Shown: positions 7,850 through 18,527, counted from the first letter of the stretch. The stretch: 64,000 nt of DNA from Serratia marcescens subsp. marcescens ATCC 13880 (GCF_017299535.1 NZ_CP071238.1:2914001-2978000); one strand, 5' to 3'. Notes: generated by a model from the sequence alone, not told the origin. Translations and numbers: made by a program.

Positions 7850-8818
7850 TTAACGATACAGATCGTCGCGCGAGTAGGGTTCAATCTCCCCTTCCTTGCG
7901 CGTCTTCAGCAGTTTGAGGATCCAGGTGTACTGCTCCGGATTCGGGCCCACCAGGTTTTCCACTTCTTCATTCATACGGCGGGCAATCCGTGGGTCATCA
8001 GCGTCGGCCAGATCGTCCATCGGCTCGCGAATATAGATATCCAGCATGCTGGTTTTGCCGTCGTACACCGGGAACAACGGCACGATCGCCGCACGGCATA
8101 CCTTCATCAGCCGTCCGACCGCCGGCAAGGTCGCCTTATAGGTGGCAAAGAAGTCGACAAACTCGCTGTGCTCAGCGCCGTGATCCTGATCGGGCAGATA
8201 ATAACCCCAATACCCCTGGCGAACTGAACTGATAAACGGTTTGATGCCGTCATTGCGCGCGTGCATGCGGCCGCCGAATTTACGACGCACGGCATTCCAC
8301 AGGTAGTCGATCAGCTGATTGCGCTGGTTGTGGAACATCGCCGCCATCGGTTGGCCGCGCGCGGCCATCAACATCGCCGGCACATCTACCGCCCAGCCAT
8401 GAGGCACCAGAAAAATCACGTTGCGCCCTTCCGCCCGGATCTTGTCCAACACCTCTTCACCGTGCCAACGCACGCGCTTGAGCACTTTCTCGGGCTTGGT
8501 GCAGGCCAATTCCGCCATCAGCACCATCGACTGCGGCGCGCAGGCAAACATCTGGTCGATGATGTGCTCACGGTCGCTTTCCGGCAATTCCGGCAAGCAA
8601 TACAGCAGGTTGATGCGGGCACGACGGCGCGCGCCTTTCGCCAGCTTGCCGGCCAGTTTGCCGACCGCCCCCAGCACCGGATCGCGCAGACGCGCAGGCA
8701 CCAGCGAAACGCCGGCCATCAGGCCGGTTCCCAACCACACGCCCCAGTAGCGCGGGTATAAAAAGGCTTTTTGAAACTGCGGGATGAACTCTACGTTCGA
8801 TTTCTTCTCGTTTTGCAT
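7850..8818 (-). CDS. lpxM: Lipid A myristoyltransferase LpxM (MsbB)
   Basis: LpxM adds the last secondary acyl chain (myristate in E. coli) to Kdo2-lauroyl-lipid IVA at the inner membrane, completing hexa-acylated lipid A. The 322-residue protein has the acyltransferase motif HX4D at His140-Asp145 (HGWAVD), a membrane-anchoring N-terminal segment (YWGVWLGTGLMAG) and the conserved YYLPDQDHG segment. Length and sequence match E. coli LpxM. The start MQNEKKSNVEF is preceded by AGAG. It lies downstream of mepM on the same strand, as in E. coli, with a 150-base gap containing a possible terminator. Confidence 0.96.
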   Translation of the reverse strand: MQNEKKSNVEFIPQFQKAFLYPRYWGVWLGTGLMAGVSLVPARLRDPVLGAVGKLAGKLAKGARRRARINLLYCLPELPESDREHIIDQMFACAPQSMVLMAELACTKPEKVLKRVRWHGEEVLDKIRAEGRNVIFLVPHGWAVDVPAMLMAARGQPMAAMFHNQRNQLIDYLWNAVRRKFGGRMHARNDGIKPFISSVRQGYWGYYLPDQDHGAEHSEFVDFFATYKATLPAVGRLMKVCRAAIVPLFPVYDGKTSMLDIYIREPMDDLADADDPRIARRMNEEVENLVGPNPEQYTWILKLLKTRKEGEIEPYSRDDLYR

Positions 8819-8900
8819 GCACGTGCTCTTCGCTTAGCGATTCGGCTAATCATAATTGCCAGCACCGATTTTGCAATTAACAACCGCGAACCGCCCAGAT

Positions 8901-8931
8901 AAAACAGCATCGGCCCGCAATCAGGCCGATG
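8901..8931 (-). terminator. Possible terminator of mepM
   Basis: On the minus strand CATCGGCC/GGCCGATG forms an 8-bp stem followed by CTGTTTTAT. The T tract is short, so termination may be partial. Confidence 0.5.
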
Positions 8932-8968
8932 AAATTAACGGCGCCGGAGCGCCGGAAAAAGGGGGACG

Positions 8969-10291
8969 TTAATCCAACTGCAACTGAGGAACCACTTCCT
9001 TCACCTGTGCCAGATAATCGCTGCGGTCTTTGCCGCCCAGCCCTTCGGAACGCGGCAGTTTGGCCGTCAGCGGGTTCACCGCCTGTTGGCCGGTCCACAG
9101 TTCAAAGTGCAGGTGCGGCCCGGTGGAGCGGCCGGTGTTGCCGGAGAGCGCAATGCGATCGCCGCGTTTCACCTTCTGCCCTGGTTTCACCAGCAGTTTT
9201 TTCAGGTGCATATAACGCGTGGTGTACTGGCGGCCGTGGCGGATCGCCACATAGTTGCCCGCTGCGCCGCTGCGTTTGGCGATCACCACCTCACCGTCGC
9301 CGACCGCCAGCACCGGCGTGCCGACCGGCATGGCGAAATCGACGCCCTTGTGCGGCGCCACGCGGCCAGTCACCGGGTTCACGCGGCGCGGGTTGAAGTT
9401 GGAGGAGATGCGGAACTGTTTCATGGTCGGGAAACGCATGAAGCCGCGCGCCAGGCCAGAGCCTTGGCGATCGTAGAATTTGCCGTCTTCGGCGCGGATC
9501 GCATAGTAATCTTTGCCGCCGGTGCGCAGACGCACGCCCAACAGCTGGCTTTGCGATTTCTTACCGTCGAAATGCTCGCGCGACATCAGCACGGAGAACT
9601 GGTCGCCTTTGCGCAGCTTGCGGAAATCGAGCTGCCACTGCAACGCCTTGATCACCGCATTGATTTCGTTGCGGCTCAGCCCGGCGTCGCCGGCGCTGCT
9701 GACGAAGCTGCCGTTGACCCGGCCGCTGATCACGTTGTTGCGCCATTCGCCCTGCTGCGCCTCTTTAGACTCTTTGAAGCTATTGCCGACGCGGTCATAG
9801 GTGCGGGTTTCGCGGCGCGATACTTCCCAGGTCAACTGCTGCAGATCGCCCGCATCGTTCACGGTCCACGACAGCTGTTGGCCGATCTTCAGATTACGCA
9901 GATCGCGGTTTTGCGAAGCCAGCAAGGTGACATCCGACATATCGATGCCGTACTGCGTCAGAATGCTGCCAAGGGTGTCACCGGTGGAAACCACATATTC
10001 ATGCACGCCGTCGTCGCCGGCATCTTTCTGATCCAGCTCATCCTGCGGGATTTCGTCATCGGGGGTGGGTTGGTCGGCATCTATCGGTTCACTGGCTTCG
10101 GGGAGCAATGACCGCATCTGGCTGGATTCTAACTCGACGCTCTTGGCGATGGGATTGTGTTCTGGGTGGTAAACAAAAGGCCGCCAAACAGCGACGGCCA
10201 ATGTGACGACTGTCAGCGACCCCAGCATGACGCGGTGGGGCCGTGGCAGGTTGTTATACGCCAGAGCGATAGTTCGGACTATCTGCTGCAC
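8969..10291 (-). CDS. mepM: Murein DD-endopeptidase MepM
   Basis: MepM cuts the D-Ala-mDAP crosslinks of peptidoglycan so that new strands can be inserted during growth. The 440-residue protein has an N-terminal membrane anchor (about residues 21-40), a LysM domain (about 96-142, EYVVSTGDTLGSILTQYG), an OapA/peptidase-N region, and a C-terminal M23 peptidase domain with the zinc ligands in HKGVDF and HLHFELW. All metal-binding residues are present. It starts 21 bases after the znuA stop on the same strand, so it may be co-transcribed with znuA, as in E. coli. The call is secure. Confidence 0.96.
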   Translation of the reverse strand: MQQIVRTIALAYNNLPRPHRVMLGSLTVVTLAVAVWRPFVYHPEHNPIAKSVELESSQMRSLLPEASEPIDADQPTPDDEIPQDELDQKDAGDDGVHEYVVSTGDTLGSILTQYGIDMSDVTLLASQNRDLRNLKIGQQLSWTVNDAGDLQQLTWEVSRRETRTYDRVGNSFKESKEAQQGEWRNNVISGRVNGSFVSSAGDAGLSRNEINAVIKALQWQLDFRKLRKGDQFSVLMSREHFDGKKSQSQLLGVRLRTGGKDYYAIRAEDGKFYDRQGSGLARGFMRFPTMKQFRISSNFNPRRVNPVTGRVAPHKGVDFAMPVGTPVLAVGDGEVVIAKRSGAAGNYVAIRHGRQYTTRYMHLKKLLVKPGQKVKRGDRIALSGNTGRSTGPHLHFELWTGQQAVNPLTAKLPRSEGLGGKDRSDYLAQVKEVVPQLQLD

Positions 10292-10312
10292 TCGATATTA
10301 TCCTCATAAGCT

Positions 10313-11260
10313 TTACTTCAGGCAGCTCACGTACTGGTTTGACAGCTGAGCCAGGAATTTCCCGTAGCTGTCCTTCCCCAGCGCGATGCCGGTGCCCAAC
10401 GGGTCCAGCGTTCCGGAACGCACTTTGGTACCCTTGGCGACGGCATTGATTACGGCCGGCCTGAATTGTGGCTCAGCAAAAACGCATACCGCTTTCTGCT
10501 CAACCAACTGTGTTCGAATTTGGTGTAGGCGCTGTGCTCCAGGCTGAATTTCGGGATTGACGGTGAAATGGCCCAGCGGACTCAAACCGTAGTGTTTCTC
10601 AAAGTAGCCGTAAGCATCATGAAAAACAAAATAACCCTTACCTTGCACAGGCGTAAGCATGTTACCAACATTTTTGTCAGTTTGCGTCAGCAGATTCTCG
10701 AACTGGCGCAGGTTTGCGTCTAATTTGTCCTTATTTTGCGGCATAAGTTCCAACAATCTGTCGTGAATCGCGATCGCGGTCACTTTTGCTATCTCCGGCG
10801 ACAGCCAAACGTGCATATTGTACTCGCCGTGATGATGCCCATGATCGTCATCGGCATGGTTATGCGCTTCGCCTGCATGATCATGATCGTCGTCCTCTTC
10901 GCCTTTCATCAGCAACGGCTTCACCGCCGACAGTTCGCTGACAGCCAGCTTTCGGGTCGCCGAGATAGGCACCAGCGCCTTGTTCAAGAACGCTTCCATG
11001 TCCGGCCCAACCCATAGCACCAGGTCCGCAGAGCGCAAACGCTGGATATCCGAAGGGCGCAACGCAAAATCGTGCGGCGAAGCGCCGTCCGGCAGCAACA
11101 CTTCGGTCGGCGTCACGCCGTCGGCGATGGCCGAAGCGATAAAGCCTAATGGGCGAATCGAGGTCACCACCGCAGCGGAAGCGCTGCTCAGCGGGCCGGC
11201 CATCAACAGTGCGCTGGCCAACAGCGTACGCTGCAGCCATTTATTTTTCTTTGCCATCAT
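10313..11260 (-). CDS. znuA: Zinc ABC transporter periplasmic binding protein ZnuA
   Basis: ZnuA captures Zn(II) in the periplasm and passes it to ZnuBC. The 315-residue precursor has a signal peptide ([17 protein letters not shown]), the metal ligand region [12 protein letters not shown], a His/Asp-rich loop ([13 protein letters not shown] then [11 protein letters not shown]) that gathers zinc, and further ligand segments ([18 protein letters not shown]). Two adjacent ATGs compete for the start; the first has GGGA 6 bases upstream and was taken, while longer forms lack support. The gene is divergent from znuCB across a Zur box. Confidence 0.94.
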   Translation of the reverse strand: MMAKKNKWLQRTLLASALLMAGPLSSASAAVVTSIRPLGFIASAIADGVTPTEVLLPDGASPHDFALRPSDIQRLRSADLVLWVGPDMEAFLNKALVPISATRKLAVSELSAVKPLLMKGEEDDDHDHAGEAHNHADDDHGHHHGEYNMHVWLSPEIAKVTAIAIHDRLLELMPQNKDKLDANLRQFENLLTQTDKNVGNMLTPVQGKGYFVFHDAYGYFEKHYGLSPLGHFTVNPEIQPGAQRLHQIRTQLVEQKAVCVFAEPQFRPAVINAVAKGTKVRSGTLDPLGTGIALGKDSYGKFLAQLSNQYVSCLK

Positions 11261-11290
11261 CAGTAATCCCATCGTTTTCATCAACAAGGC

Positions 11291-11307
11291 GTGATATTAT
11301 AACATTC
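11291..11307. promoter_or_regulatory. Zur operator between znuA and znuCB
   Basis: The sequence gtgatattataacattc lies between the divergent starts. It matches the remembered E. coli znu operator (GTGATATTATAACATTTC) almost base for base. Zinc-bound Zur would repress both directions from here. Confidence 0.85.
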
Positions 11308-11335
11308 GCTTCGTTCTGCAACCTGTAATCTCGAG

Positions 11336-12094
11336 ATGTCTACACTGATAACGCTAAAAAATATCTCCGTCGCCTTCGGCAGCCGCAAGGTGCTGTCGAA
11401 CATTTCCCTCAGCCTGCAACCCGGCCGTATTCTCACGCTGCTTGGCCCGAACGGCGCGGGCAAATCCACGCTGGTGCGCGTGGTGCTGGGATTGGTCAAA
11501 CCGACCGCCGGCACGCTGGAGCGTGAGCCCGATCTGCGCATCGGCTATGTGCCGCAAAAGCTGCACCTCGACGCCACCCTGCCGCTGACCGTCAGCCGTT
11601 TTATGCGTCTTAAACCTGGCGTAAAGAAAGCCGACATTCTGCCGGCGCTCAAGCGCGTGCACGCCGCCCACCTGCTCGACCAGCCGATGCAAAAGCTCTC
11701 CGGCGGTGAAAACCAGCGCGTGCTGCTGGCGCGAGCGCTGCTGAACAAACCGCAGCTGCTGGTGCTGGACGAACCCACGCAAGGGGTGGACGTCAACGGT
11801 CAACTGGCGCTGTACGATCTGATCGATCAGCTGCGTAAAGAGCTGGGCTGCGCCGTGCTGATGGTGTCGCACGATCTGCATCTGGTAATGGCGAAAACCG
11901 ACGAGGTACTGTGCCTCAATCAGCACATCTGCTGCTCCGGCGCGCCGGAGGTGGTCTCGATGCATCCCGAATTCATCGCCATGTTCGGCAACCGCGGCGC
12001 AGAGCAGCTGGCGGTGTATCGCCACCATCACAACCACCGCCACGATCTGCAGGGAAGAATTGTCTTGAAGAAAACCGGGAGCCGCGAAGCATGA
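11336..12094 (+). CDS. znuC: Zinc ABC transporter ATPase ZnuC
   Basis: ZnuC powers zinc import through ZnuB. The 252-residue ATPase has Walker A (GPNGAGKS), the signature LSGGENQR, Walker B (LLVLDEPTQ) and the switch His (VSHDLH). The C-terminal His-rich tail [15 protein letters not shown] is typical of ZnuC. The ATG lies 29 bases from the Zur box with only a weak GAG in front, so the leader is short. Its stop overlaps the znuB start by four bases (ATGA), which implies coupled translation. Confidence 0.96.
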   Translation: MSTLITLKNISVAFGSRKVLSNISLSLQPGRILTLLGPNGAGKSTLVRVVLGLVKPTAGTLEREPDLRIGYVPQKLHLDATLPLTVSRFMRLKPGVKKADILPALKRVHAAHLLDQPMQKLSGGENQRVLLARALLNKPQLLVLDEPTQGVDVNGQLALYDLIDQLRKELGCAVLMVSHDLHLVMAKTDEVLCLNQHICCSGAPEVVSMHPEFIAMFGNRGAEQLAVYRHHHNHRHDLQGRIVLKKTGSREA

Positions 12095-12876
12095 TTGAAC
12101 TGTTACTTCCCGGCTGGCTGGCCGGCGTGTTGCTGGCTAGCGCCGCCGGGCCGCTGGGTTCCTTCGTGGTCTGGCGCCGCATGTCCTACTTCGGCGACAC
12201 CCTGGCGCACGCCTCGCTGCTCGGCGTCGCCTTTGGTCTGCTGCTCGACATCAATCCCTTCTATGCGGTGATCGCCATTACGCTGCTGTTGGCTTTGGCC
12301 CTGGTGTGGCTGGAACGCCGCCCGCAGCTTTCGGTGGATACGCTGCTCGGCATTCTGGCCCACAGCGCCCTGTCGCTGGGGCTGGTGGTGGTGGCGTTGA
12401 TGTCCAACGTGCGGGTCGATCTGATGGCCTACCTGTTCGGCGATCTGCTGTCGGTCACGCTGAGCGACATCGTGATGATCGCCGGCGGCGTCGCCGTGGT
12501 GCTGTTGGTGCTGTGGTGGCAATGGCGCGATCTGCTGTCGATGACCATCAGCCCGGAGCTGGCGCACGTCGATGGCGTCAATTTGGCGCGGGCGCGCACC
12601 GTGTTGATGCTGGTCACCGCGTTGACCATCGGCCTGGCGATGAAATTCGTCGGCGCGCTGATCATCACCTCGCTGCTGATCATCCCTGCAGCCACCGCCC
12701 GCCGCTTCGCGCGCACGCCGGAACAGATGGCCGGCGTCGCGGTGCTGCTCGGGATGGTGGCCGTCACCGGCGGCCTGACCTTCTCGGCGTTTTACGATAC
12801 GCCGGCCGGCCCTTCGGTGGTGCTGAGCGCCGCCGTACTGTTCACGCTGAGTCTGTTCAAAAAACAGCAGGCTTGA
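12091..12876 (+). CDS. znuB: Zinc ABC transporter permease ZnuB
   Basis: ZnuB is the inner-membrane channel of the ZnuABC zinc importer. The 261-residue protein has the E. coli length and about seven or eight hydrophobic helices (for example [40 protein letters not shown]), plus the cytoplasmic coupling region [11 protein letters not shown]. The start at the ATGA overlap with znuC gives [10 protein letters not shown] as in E. coli; longer upstream reading is only the znuC frame-shadow. A terminator shared with ruvB follows within 20 bases. Confidence 0.96.
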   Translation: MIELLLPGWLAGVLLASAAGPLGSFVVWRRMSYFGDTLAHASLLGVAFGLLLDINPFYAVIAITLLLALALVWLERRPQLSVDTLLGILAHSALSLGLVVVALMSNVRVDLMAYLFGDLLSVTLSDIVMIAGGVAVVLLVLWWQWRDLLSMTISPELAHVDGVNLARARTVLMLVTALTIGLAMKFVGALIITSLLIIPAATARRFARTPEQMAGVAVLLGMVAVTGGLTFSAFYDTPAGPSVVLSAAVLFTLSLFKKQQA

Positions 12877-12893
12877 TTAAAGCCGGGGTATGA

Positions 12894-12922
12894 CAAGGGC
12901 CGCATCTGCGGCCCTTTCTTAT
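12894..12922 (+). terminator. Terminator between znuB and ruvB
   Basis: A 9-bp stem, AAGGGCCGC/GCGGCCCTT, with a 4-base loop is followed by TCTTATT. It lies between convergent genes and may act on both. Confidence 0.75.
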
Positions 12923-12937
12923 TGGCGGATTAAAAAT

Positions 12938-13942
12938 TTACTCTTCGCGTTCGAGACCAAAGTGCCGGTAGGCATGCTGCGTCGCCAGGCGGCCGCGCGG
13001 CGTGCGCTGGATAAAGCCCTGCTGGATCAGGAACGGTTCAATCACGTCTTCGATGGTTTCGCGCTCTTCACCGATCGCCGCCGCCAGGTTGTCCAACCCG
13101 ACCGGGCCGCCGGTAAACTTGTCGATAATCGCCAGCAGCAGTTTGCGATCCATATAGTCGAAGCCTTCGGCATCGACGTTGAGCATATCAAGCGCCTGCG
13201 CCGCCACCGAACCGCTGATCACGCCGTTGGCGCGCACTTCAGCGAAATCACGCACCCGGCGCAACAGGCGGTTGGCGATACGCGGCGTGCCGCGCGCGCG
13301 GCGGGCCACTTCATGGGCGCCCTCGTCGGACAGCTCCAACCCCAGGCACCCGGCGCTGCGCGAGACGATGTGCTGCAGATCCGCCACCTGATAAAACTCC
13401 AGCCGCTGGACAATGCCGAAGCGATCGCGCAACGGCGAGGTCAGCGAACCGGCGCGGGTGGTGGCTCCCACCAACGTGAACGGCGGCAGATCGAGCTTAA
13501 TCGAACGCGCCGCCGGCCCTTCGCCGATCATGATATCCAGCTGATAGTCTTCCATCGCCGGATACAATACTTCTTCCACCACCGGTGACAAACGGTGAAT
13601 TTCGTCGATGAACAACACGTCGTGCGGTTCGAGGTTGGTCAGCATCGCCGCCAGATCGCCCGCCTTCTCCAGCACCGGGCCGGAAGTGGTGCGCAGATTC
13701 ACGCCCATTTCGTTGGCCACGATATTGGCCAGGGTGGTTTTCCCCAGCCCCGGCGGGCCGAAGATCAGCAGGTGGTCGAGCGCGTCGCCGCGCTGCTTGG
13801 CCGCCTGGATGAAGATCTCCATCTGCTCGCGTACGTGCGGCTGACCCACGTATTCGGTCAGCAGCTTGGGACGAATGGCGCGATCGAGGACTTCTTCCTC
13901 ATTGATCGGTTCGGCGGAGATCAGGCGATCGGCTTCAATCAT
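12938..13942 (-). CDS. ruvB: Holliday junction helicase motor RuvB
   Basis: RuvB is the hexameric AAA+ motor that drives branch migration of Holliday junctions with RuvA. The 334-residue protein has Walker A (GPPGLGKTT), Walker B (DVLFIDEIH), sensor 1 (GATTRAG), the arginine finger region (LRDRFG) and a C-terminal winged-helix DNA-binding domain ([10 protein letters not shown]). It begins 19 bases after ruvA on the same strand, in the usual ruvAB operon, and would share its LexA-controlled promoter. The call is secure. Confidence 0.97.
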   Translation of the reverse strand: MIEADRLISAEPINEEEVLDRAIRPKLLTEYVGQPHVREQMEIFIQAAKQRGDALDHLLIFGPPGLGKTTLANIVANEMGVNLRTTSGPVLEKAGDLAAMLTNLEPHDVLFIDEIHRLSPVVEEVLYPAMEDYQLDIMIGEGPAARSIKLDLPPFTLVGATTRAGSLTSPLRDRFGIVQRLEFYQVADLQHIVSRSAGCLGLELSDEGAHEVARRARGTPRIANRLLRRVRDFAEVRANGVISGSVAAQALDMLNVDAEGFDYMDRKLLLAIIDKFTGGPVGLDNLAAAIGEERETIEDVIEPFLIQQGFIQRTPRGRLATQHAYRHFGLEREE

Positions 13943-13961
13943 TATCTACCTCTTAGCGGCC

Positions 13962-14576
13962 TTACAAAGCAGCGCGCAACGCGTCACGGATCAGGGTCTC
14001 GCAGTCGGCACCCGGCTTGGCAATTTTGCTGACCATGCGGCTGGCTTCCTGCGGCTTATAGCCCAGCGCTACCAGCGCCGAGACCGCTTCGGCCTCCGCG
14101 TCAGCCTCAGGCGCTTTCTCCGCGGCGGACGGCAGGCTGATCTCGCTGCTGCTGTTGAACAGATCGCCGTTCAGCCCTTTGAAGCGGTCTTTCATCTCGA
14201 CCACCAGGCGCTCGGCGGTTTTCTTGCCTACGCCCGGCAGCTTGACCAGCGCGGTGATTTCTTCGCGCTCCACCGCGCTGACGAACTGCTGCGCGGACAT
14301 GCCTGACAGGATGGCGAGCGCCAGTTTCGGCCCGACGCCGTTGACCTTGATCAGCTCGCGGAACAGCGCGCGCTCCTGCTTGTCGTTGAAACCGTACAGC
14401 AGCTGCGCATCTTCACGCACCACGAAGTGGGTAAACACGATGGCCTCTTGCCCCAGTTCCGGCAGCTCGTAAAAGCAGGTCATCGGCATGTGCACTTCAT
14501 AACCCACACCGTTCGCCTCCAGTAACACCAGCGGCGGCTGCTTTTCCAGAATATTTCCTCTGAGACGACCTATCAT
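13962..14576 (-). CDS. ruvA: Holliday junction DNA-binding protein RuvA
   Basis: RuvA binds the four-way junction as a tetramer and loads RuvB. The 204-residue protein has the N-terminal OB fold ([20 protein letters not shown]), two helix-hairpin-helix motifs ([18 protein letters not shown] at [13 protein letters not shown], and [16 protein letters not shown]), an acidic linker and the C-terminal RuvB-binding domain ([16 protein letters not shown]). It is preceded on its strand by a LexA box, so it is SOS-induced with ruvB. The gene order ruvC-ruvA-ruvB is kept, without the extra gene found in E. coli between ruvC and ruvA. Confidence 0.97.
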   Translation of the reverse strand: MIGRLRGNILEKQPPLVLLEANGVGYEVHMPMTCFYELPELGQEAIVFTHFVVREDAQLLYGFNDKQERALFRELIKVNGVGPKLALAILSGMSAQQFVSAVEREEITALVKLPGVGKKTAERLVVEMKDRFKGLNGDLFNSSSEISLPSAAEKAPEADAEAEAVSALVALGYKPQEASRMVSKIAKPGADCETLIRDALRAAL

Positions 14577-14641
14577 TTACCCTCCTGCGGAATGACCGGG
14601 CATGGCGCCCTGCCATGCCGTTGCTGGTAAAGCTTATAACA

Positions 14642-14670
14642 TAAAAAAGGCTGGATGAATATCCAGCCTG
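14642..14670 (-). promoter_or_regulatory. LexA box of ruvAB, overlapping a terminator-like hairpin of ruvC
   Basis: The palindrome aggctggatattcatccagcct has the LexA spacing CTG-N10-CAG and is close to the remembered E. coli ruvAB operator (CTGGATATCTATCCAG). On the same strand it is also a 9-bp hairpin with a 4-base loop followed by six Ts, so it could terminate ruvC 19 bases past its stop. A -10-like TTATAA lies just downstream. Confidence 0.8.
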
Positions 14671-14688
14671 AGCAATCATCGCTTCGCG

Positions 14689-15210
14689 TCAGCGCAAACG
14701 CCCGCGCGCCAGGTTCAACCGCCCTTCGCTCATCCGCAGCACGTTCTGGCTGAGATGGCAATGGGTGATGGCGATGGCCAGGGCATCCGCGGCATCCGCC
14801 TGCGGGTTGGCCGAGAGTTTGAGCAGCGAACGCACCATGTGCTGCACCTGCGCCTTTTCGGCTGCGCCGGTGCCGACCACGGTTTGTTTGACTTGCCGCG
14901 CCGCATATTCGAACACTTCCAGATTCTGATTCACCGCCGCGACAATCGCAACGCCGCGCGCCTGACCGAGCTTGAGCGCCGAATCCGGGTTCTTGGCCAT
15001 AAATACCTGTTCGATGGCGAAGAAATCGGGCTGAAACTGGGTGATGATCTCGCTGACGCCGGCGTAAATCAGCTTCAGCCGCGTCGGCATGTCGTCCACC
15101 ACCGTGCGGATGCAGCCGCTGGCGATATAGCTCAACTGACGCCCCTGCTGGCGGATAAGGCCATAGCCGGTGACGCGCGAGCCGGGATCGATACCGAGTA
15201 TGATCGCCAT
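14689..15210 (-). CDS. ruvC: Holliday junction resolvase RuvC
   Basis: RuvC cuts Holliday junctions symmetrically after RuvAB branch migration. The 173-residue protein has the E. coli length and the RNase-H-like fold. The four acidic catalytic residues are visible in [21 protein letters not shown] and DAADALA. The start MAIILGID was chosen by homology and because AGGTGG lies about 9 bases upstream; a frame four codons longer exists but is unlikely. It follows yebC by about 60 bases on the same strand, probably in the nudB-yebC-ruvC transcript. Confidence 0.96.
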   Translation of the reverse strand: MAIILGIDPGSRVTGYGLIRQQGRQLSYIASGCIRTVVDDMPTRLKLIYAGVSEIITQFQPDFFAIEQVFMAKNPDSALKLGQARGVAIVAAVNQNLEVFEYAARQVKQTVVGTGAAEKAQVQHMVRSLLKLSANPQADAADALAIAITHCHLSQNVLRMSEGRLNLARGRLR

Positions 15211-15267
15211 ATCTACATCCACCTTGCATGCACGGCGCCGCCGAACGGCGGCGCCCGTTTTACCGGA

Positions 15268-16011
15268 TTACAGCGTCGCCGCCACTTCGTCGGAGATTTC
15301 ACCGTTATGGTAAACTTCCTGCACGTCGTCGCAGTCTTCCAGCATATCGATCAGGCGCAGCAGCTTAGGCGCGGTTTCCGCGTCCATGTCGGCCTTGGTC
15401 GATGGGATCATCGACACTTCCGCCGCTTCAGCTTCGAAGCCCGCCGCGGTCAGCGCGTCTTTCACCGCGCCCAGGCTTTCCCAGGCGGTGAACACGTCGA
15501 TGGCGCCATCGTCATAGGTCACGATGTCTTCCGCACCGGCTTCCAGCGCCGCTTCCATTACGCTGTCTTCATCCAGGCCCGGTGCGTAAGTGATTACGCC
15601 CTTCTTGGTGAACAGATAAGCCACGGAACCGTCGGTGCCGAGGTTGCCGCCGCATTTGGTAAAGGCGTGACGCACTTCCGCCACGGTGCGGTTGCGGTTG
15701 TCGCTCAGGCATTCGATCATGACGGCGGTGCCGCCAGGGCCGTAACCTTCATAGATGATGGTTTCCATATTGGTATCATCATCGCCGCCCACGCCGCGCG
15801 CGATCGCGCGGTTCATGGTGTCGCGCGTCATGTTGTTCGACAGCGCCTTGTCCATCGCCGCGCGCAGACGCGGGTTGGAATCCGGATCGCCGCCGCCCAG
15901 CTTCGCGGCGGTGACCAGCTCACGAATAATCTTGGTGAAAATTTTACCGCGCTTGGCGTCCTGCGCCGCTTTACGGTGCTTTGTGTTGGCCCACTTACTA
16001 TGACCTGCCAT
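15268..16011 (-). CDS. yebC: YebC/TACO1-family protein
   Basis: This 247-residue protein belongs to the widespread YebC family. Members have been described as DNA-binding regulators (PmpR) and, for the TACO1/YebC2 branch, as translation factors that help at polyproline stretches. The hallmark N-terminus [20 protein letters not shown], the middle segment [20 protein letters not shown] and the acidic C-terminus are present. It lies between nudB and ruvC as in E. coli. Which molecular role applies to this protein cannot be told from sequence. Confidence 0.95.
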   Translation of the reverse strand: MAGHSKWANTKHRKAAQDAKRGKIFTKIIRELVTAAKLGGGDPDSNPRLRAAMDKALSNNMTRDTMNRAIARGVGGDDDTNMETIIYEGYGPGGTAVMIECLSDNRNRTVAEVRHAFTKCGGNLGTDGSVAYLFTKKGVITYAPGLDEDSVMEAALEAGAEDIVTYDDGAIDVFTAWESLGAVKDALTAAGFEAEAAEVSMIPSTKADMDAETAPKLLRLIDMLEDCDDVQEVYHNGEISDEVAATL

Positions 16012-16030
16012 AAAAAATCTCCGAAAAAAA

Positions 16031-16477
16031 CTACTGGACTGAATTGATCACGAACTCTTCAATCGCCTGCTGATTGCTCCACGACTTGGTCAACTTCACG
16101 GCCTCGGCCGCCTCAAGCCATTGGTAAGCGTGATGCTCGGTAATTACCGGATCGCGCTCCTCGGGCAACGCCAGACAGAACCAGTGCTCTTTATTGCGCG
16201 TGGTTCCCGGCGCATAGCGATGTCGCAAATGGACAAAGAGTTCAAACTCCACGCAGCGCTGGCAATCGAACAACGGCAGGTGCTCTGCTTCGATATCGAT
16301 GCCCACTTCTTCCATGACCTCACGCCGTGCGGCATGCGGCGGCGACTCATCCTGTTCCAGGCTGCCGGTGACCGACTGCCAGAACTCGGTATCGTCGCGC
16401 CGCTGTAACATCAGCACCCGACCACTGGATTTCGCGTAAATCACTACCAGGATAGATTCAGGGCGCTTGTAACTCAT
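16031..16477 (-). CDS. nudB: Dihydroneopterin triphosphate diphosphatase NudB
   Basis: NudB removes pyrophosphate from dihydroneopterin triphosphate, an early step in folate synthesis. The 148-residue Nudix protein has the Nudix box GX5EX7REUXEEXGU in the form GSLEQDE...[11 protein letters not shown], and the conserved N-terminal [12 protein letters not shown] and C-terminal [17 protein letters not shown]. The ATG overlaps the aspS stop by one base (TGATG), so translation is likely coupled; a GTG one codon earlier is the alternative start. Gene order aspS-nudB-yebC matches E. coli. Confidence 0.95.
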   Translation of the reverse strand: MSYKRPESILVVIYAKSSGRVLMLQRRDDTEFWQSVTGSLEQDESPPHAARREVMEEVGIDIEAEHLPLFDCQRCVEFELFVHLRHRYAPGTTRNKEHWFCLALPEERDPVITEHHAYQWLEAAEAVKLTKSWSNQQAIEEFVINSVQ

Positions 16478-18261
16478 CACTCGCTCTCTTGTTCCGCACC
16501 GGCTTTCTTTACCACACTGATCGCCAGCTCCTGCAGCGACGCCGGGTTGGCGAAGCTCGGTGCGTCGGTCATCAGACAGGCCGCAGCGGTGGTTTTCGGG
16601 AAGGCGATGACGTCGCGGATGTTGTCGGTGCCGGTCAGCAGCATCACCAGACGGTCCAGGCCGAAGGCCAGGCCAGCGTGCGGTGGCGTACCGTACTTCA
16701 GCGCGTCCAGCAGGAAGCCGAACTTCTCGCGCTGTTCATGTTCGTCGATGCCCAAAATGCTGAATACCGTCTGCTGCATTTCGCTGCGGTGAATACGCAC
16801 CGAACCGCCGCCCACTTCGTAACCGTTGATCACCATGTCATAGGCGTTGGCGATAGCGTTGACCGGCGCGGCGGCCAGCTCTTCCGGGCTCATGTCGCGC
16901 GGTGAGGTGAACGGGTGGTGCATCGCCGCCAGGCCGCCCTCTTCGTCTTCTTCGAACATCGGGAAGTCGACCACCCACAGCGGCGCCCAGCTGTCGAGTT
17001 GGGTCAGCCCCAGATCGCGTCCCAGCTTCAGGCGCAGCGCGCCCATCGCATCGGTGACAATCTTGAAACTGTCTGCGCCGAAGAACAGGATGTCGCCGGT
17101 CTGCGCGTCGGTGCGCGCCAGGACAGCTTCCAGCACTTCCGCGCTGAGGAATTTGGCGATCGGGCTCTGCACGCCTTCCATGCCGGCGGCGCGGTCGTTG
17201 ACCTTCAGCCAGGCCAGGCCTTTGGCGCCGTAGATGTTGACGAAAGCGCCGTACTCATCGATCTGCTTGCGGGTCAGCTGTACGCCGCCCGGTACGCGGA
17301 TCGCCGCCACGCGGCCTTTGGCGTCGTTGGCCGGGCCGGAGAACACTTTGAACTCGACGTCCTTGACCAGGTCGGCCACGTCCACCAGCTCCAGCGGGTT
17401 ACGCAGGTCCGGCTTGTCGGAACCAAAGCGACGCATCGCTTCGGCGAAGGTCATGACCGGGAAATCGCCCAGTTCCACGCCCTTCACGTCCAGCCACAGT
17501 TCACGCGCCAGTTTCTCCATCACTTCACGCACCTGCTCGGCGGTCATGAAGGAGGTTTCGACGTCGATCTGGGTGAATTCAGGCTGACGATCCGCACGCA
17601 GATCTTCATCGCGGAAGCATTTGACGATCTGGTAGTAACGATCGAAGCCGGACATCATCAGCAGCTGTTTAAACAGCTGCGGAGACTGCGGCAGCGCGTA
17701 GAATTTGCCCTTGTGCACGCGGCTCGGCACCAGGTAATCGCGGGCGCCTTCCGGCGTCGCCTTGGTCAGCATCGGCGTTTCGATGTCGAGGAAGCCGTGG
17801 CTGTCCATGAAGCGGCGCACGAAGCTGGTGATTTTGGCGCGAGTCTTCAGACGCTCGGCCATTTCCGGACGACGCAGATCGAGGTAACGGTATTTCAGGC
17901 GCGCTTCTTCGCTGTTGACCTGGTTGGAGTCCAGCGGCAGCGGCTCGGATCGGTTGATGATCTCGAGCGCGTGGGCGAACACTTCCACTTCGCCGGTGGC
18001 CATATCTTTATTGATCTGGCTGTCCGGACGCGCACGCACGGTGCCGACGATCTGGATGCAGAATTCATTGCGCAGGTCATAGGCCTTGTCGAACGCCACT
18101 TTCTGGTCCGGATCGAAGAACACCTGCACGATGCCTTCGCGGTCGCGCATATCAATAAAGATCAGGCCGCCCAGATCGCGACGACGATTGACCCAACCAC
18201 ACAGAGTGACTTCCTGGCCCACGTGGGACAGATTCAACTGCCCGCAATATTCAGTACGCAT
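16477..18261 (-). CDS. aspS: Aspartyl-tRNA synthetase AspS
   Basis: AspS charges tRNA-Asp. The 594-residue class II synthetase has an N-terminal OB-fold anticodon-binding domain ([20 protein letters not shown]), class II motif 2 ([18 protein letters not shown]), a bacterial GAD insertion domain (about residues 290-420) and motif 3 ([13 protein letters not shown]). Length matches the bacterial type. It is the first gene of the aspS-nudB-yebC-ruvC cluster on the minus strand and has a small zinc-ribbon gene 74 bases upstream. Confidence 0.98.
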   Translation of the reverse strand: MRTEYCGQLNLSHVGQEVTLCGWVNRRRDLGGLIFIDMRDREGIVQVFFDPDQKVAFDKAYDLRNEFCIQIVGTVRARPDSQINKDMATGEVEVFAHALEIINRSEPLPLDSNQVNSEEARLKYRYLDLRRPEMAERLKTRAKITSFVRRFMDSHGFLDIETPMLTKATPEGARDYLVPSRVHKGKFYALPQSPQLFKQLLMMSGFDRYYQIVKCFRDEDLRADRQPEFTQIDVETSFMTAEQVREVMEKLARELWLDVKGVELGDFPVMTFAEAMRRFGSDKPDLRNPLELVDVADLVKDVEFKVFSGPANDAKGRVAAIRVPGGVQLTRKQIDEYGAFVNIYGAKGLAWLKVNDRAAGMEGVQSPIAKFLSAEVLEAVLARTDAQTGDILFFGADSFKIVTDAMGALRLKLGRDLGLTQLDSWAPLWVVDFPMFEEDEEGGLAAMHHPFTSPRDMSPEELAAAPVNAIANAYDMVINGYEVGGGSVRIHRSEMQQTVFSILGIDEHEQREKFGFLLDALKYGTPPHAGLAFGLDRLVMLLTGTDNIRDVIAFPKTTAAACLMTDAPSFANPASLQELAISVVKKAGAEQESE

Positions 18262-18335
18262 ACGCTATCCTTTTACACAGCCGATGCCGCGCCGGGCTAC
18301 TGCGCCCCTGTCGCGCGGCTGTTATCTGATAAATT

Positions 18336-18527
18336 CTACTTGTTACCCGGTTTAAAATCCGTCGCATACCAGCCGGTGCCCTTAAGCTGGAAGCCGGAGG
18401 ATGAGATCAACTTGGTCAACGCGGGCTGCCCACACGCCGGGCAGTCTGCCAGCGGCGCATCGGAAAATTTTTGCAATTTCTCTAACCGATGGTTGCAAGC
18501 ACCACATGCATATTCATAAATCGGCAT
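18336..18527 (-). CDS. FmdB-family zinc-ribbon protein
   Basis: A 63-residue protein starts [19 protein letters not shown] and carries two CxxC pairs (CGAC and CPAC) about 20 residues apart, which is the FmdB/CxxC_CXXC_SSSS zinc ribbon. A gene of this family often precedes aspS in beta- and gamma-proteobacteria; its function is not well established. The start was set by the family N-terminus MPIYEY; a frame 13 codons longer is open but would be unusual. The ribosome-binding site is weak. It is probably transcribed with aspS. Confidence 0.82.
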   Translation of the reverse strand: MPIYEYACGACNHRLEKLQKFSDAPLADCPACGQPALTKLISSSGFQLKGTGWYATDFKPGNK

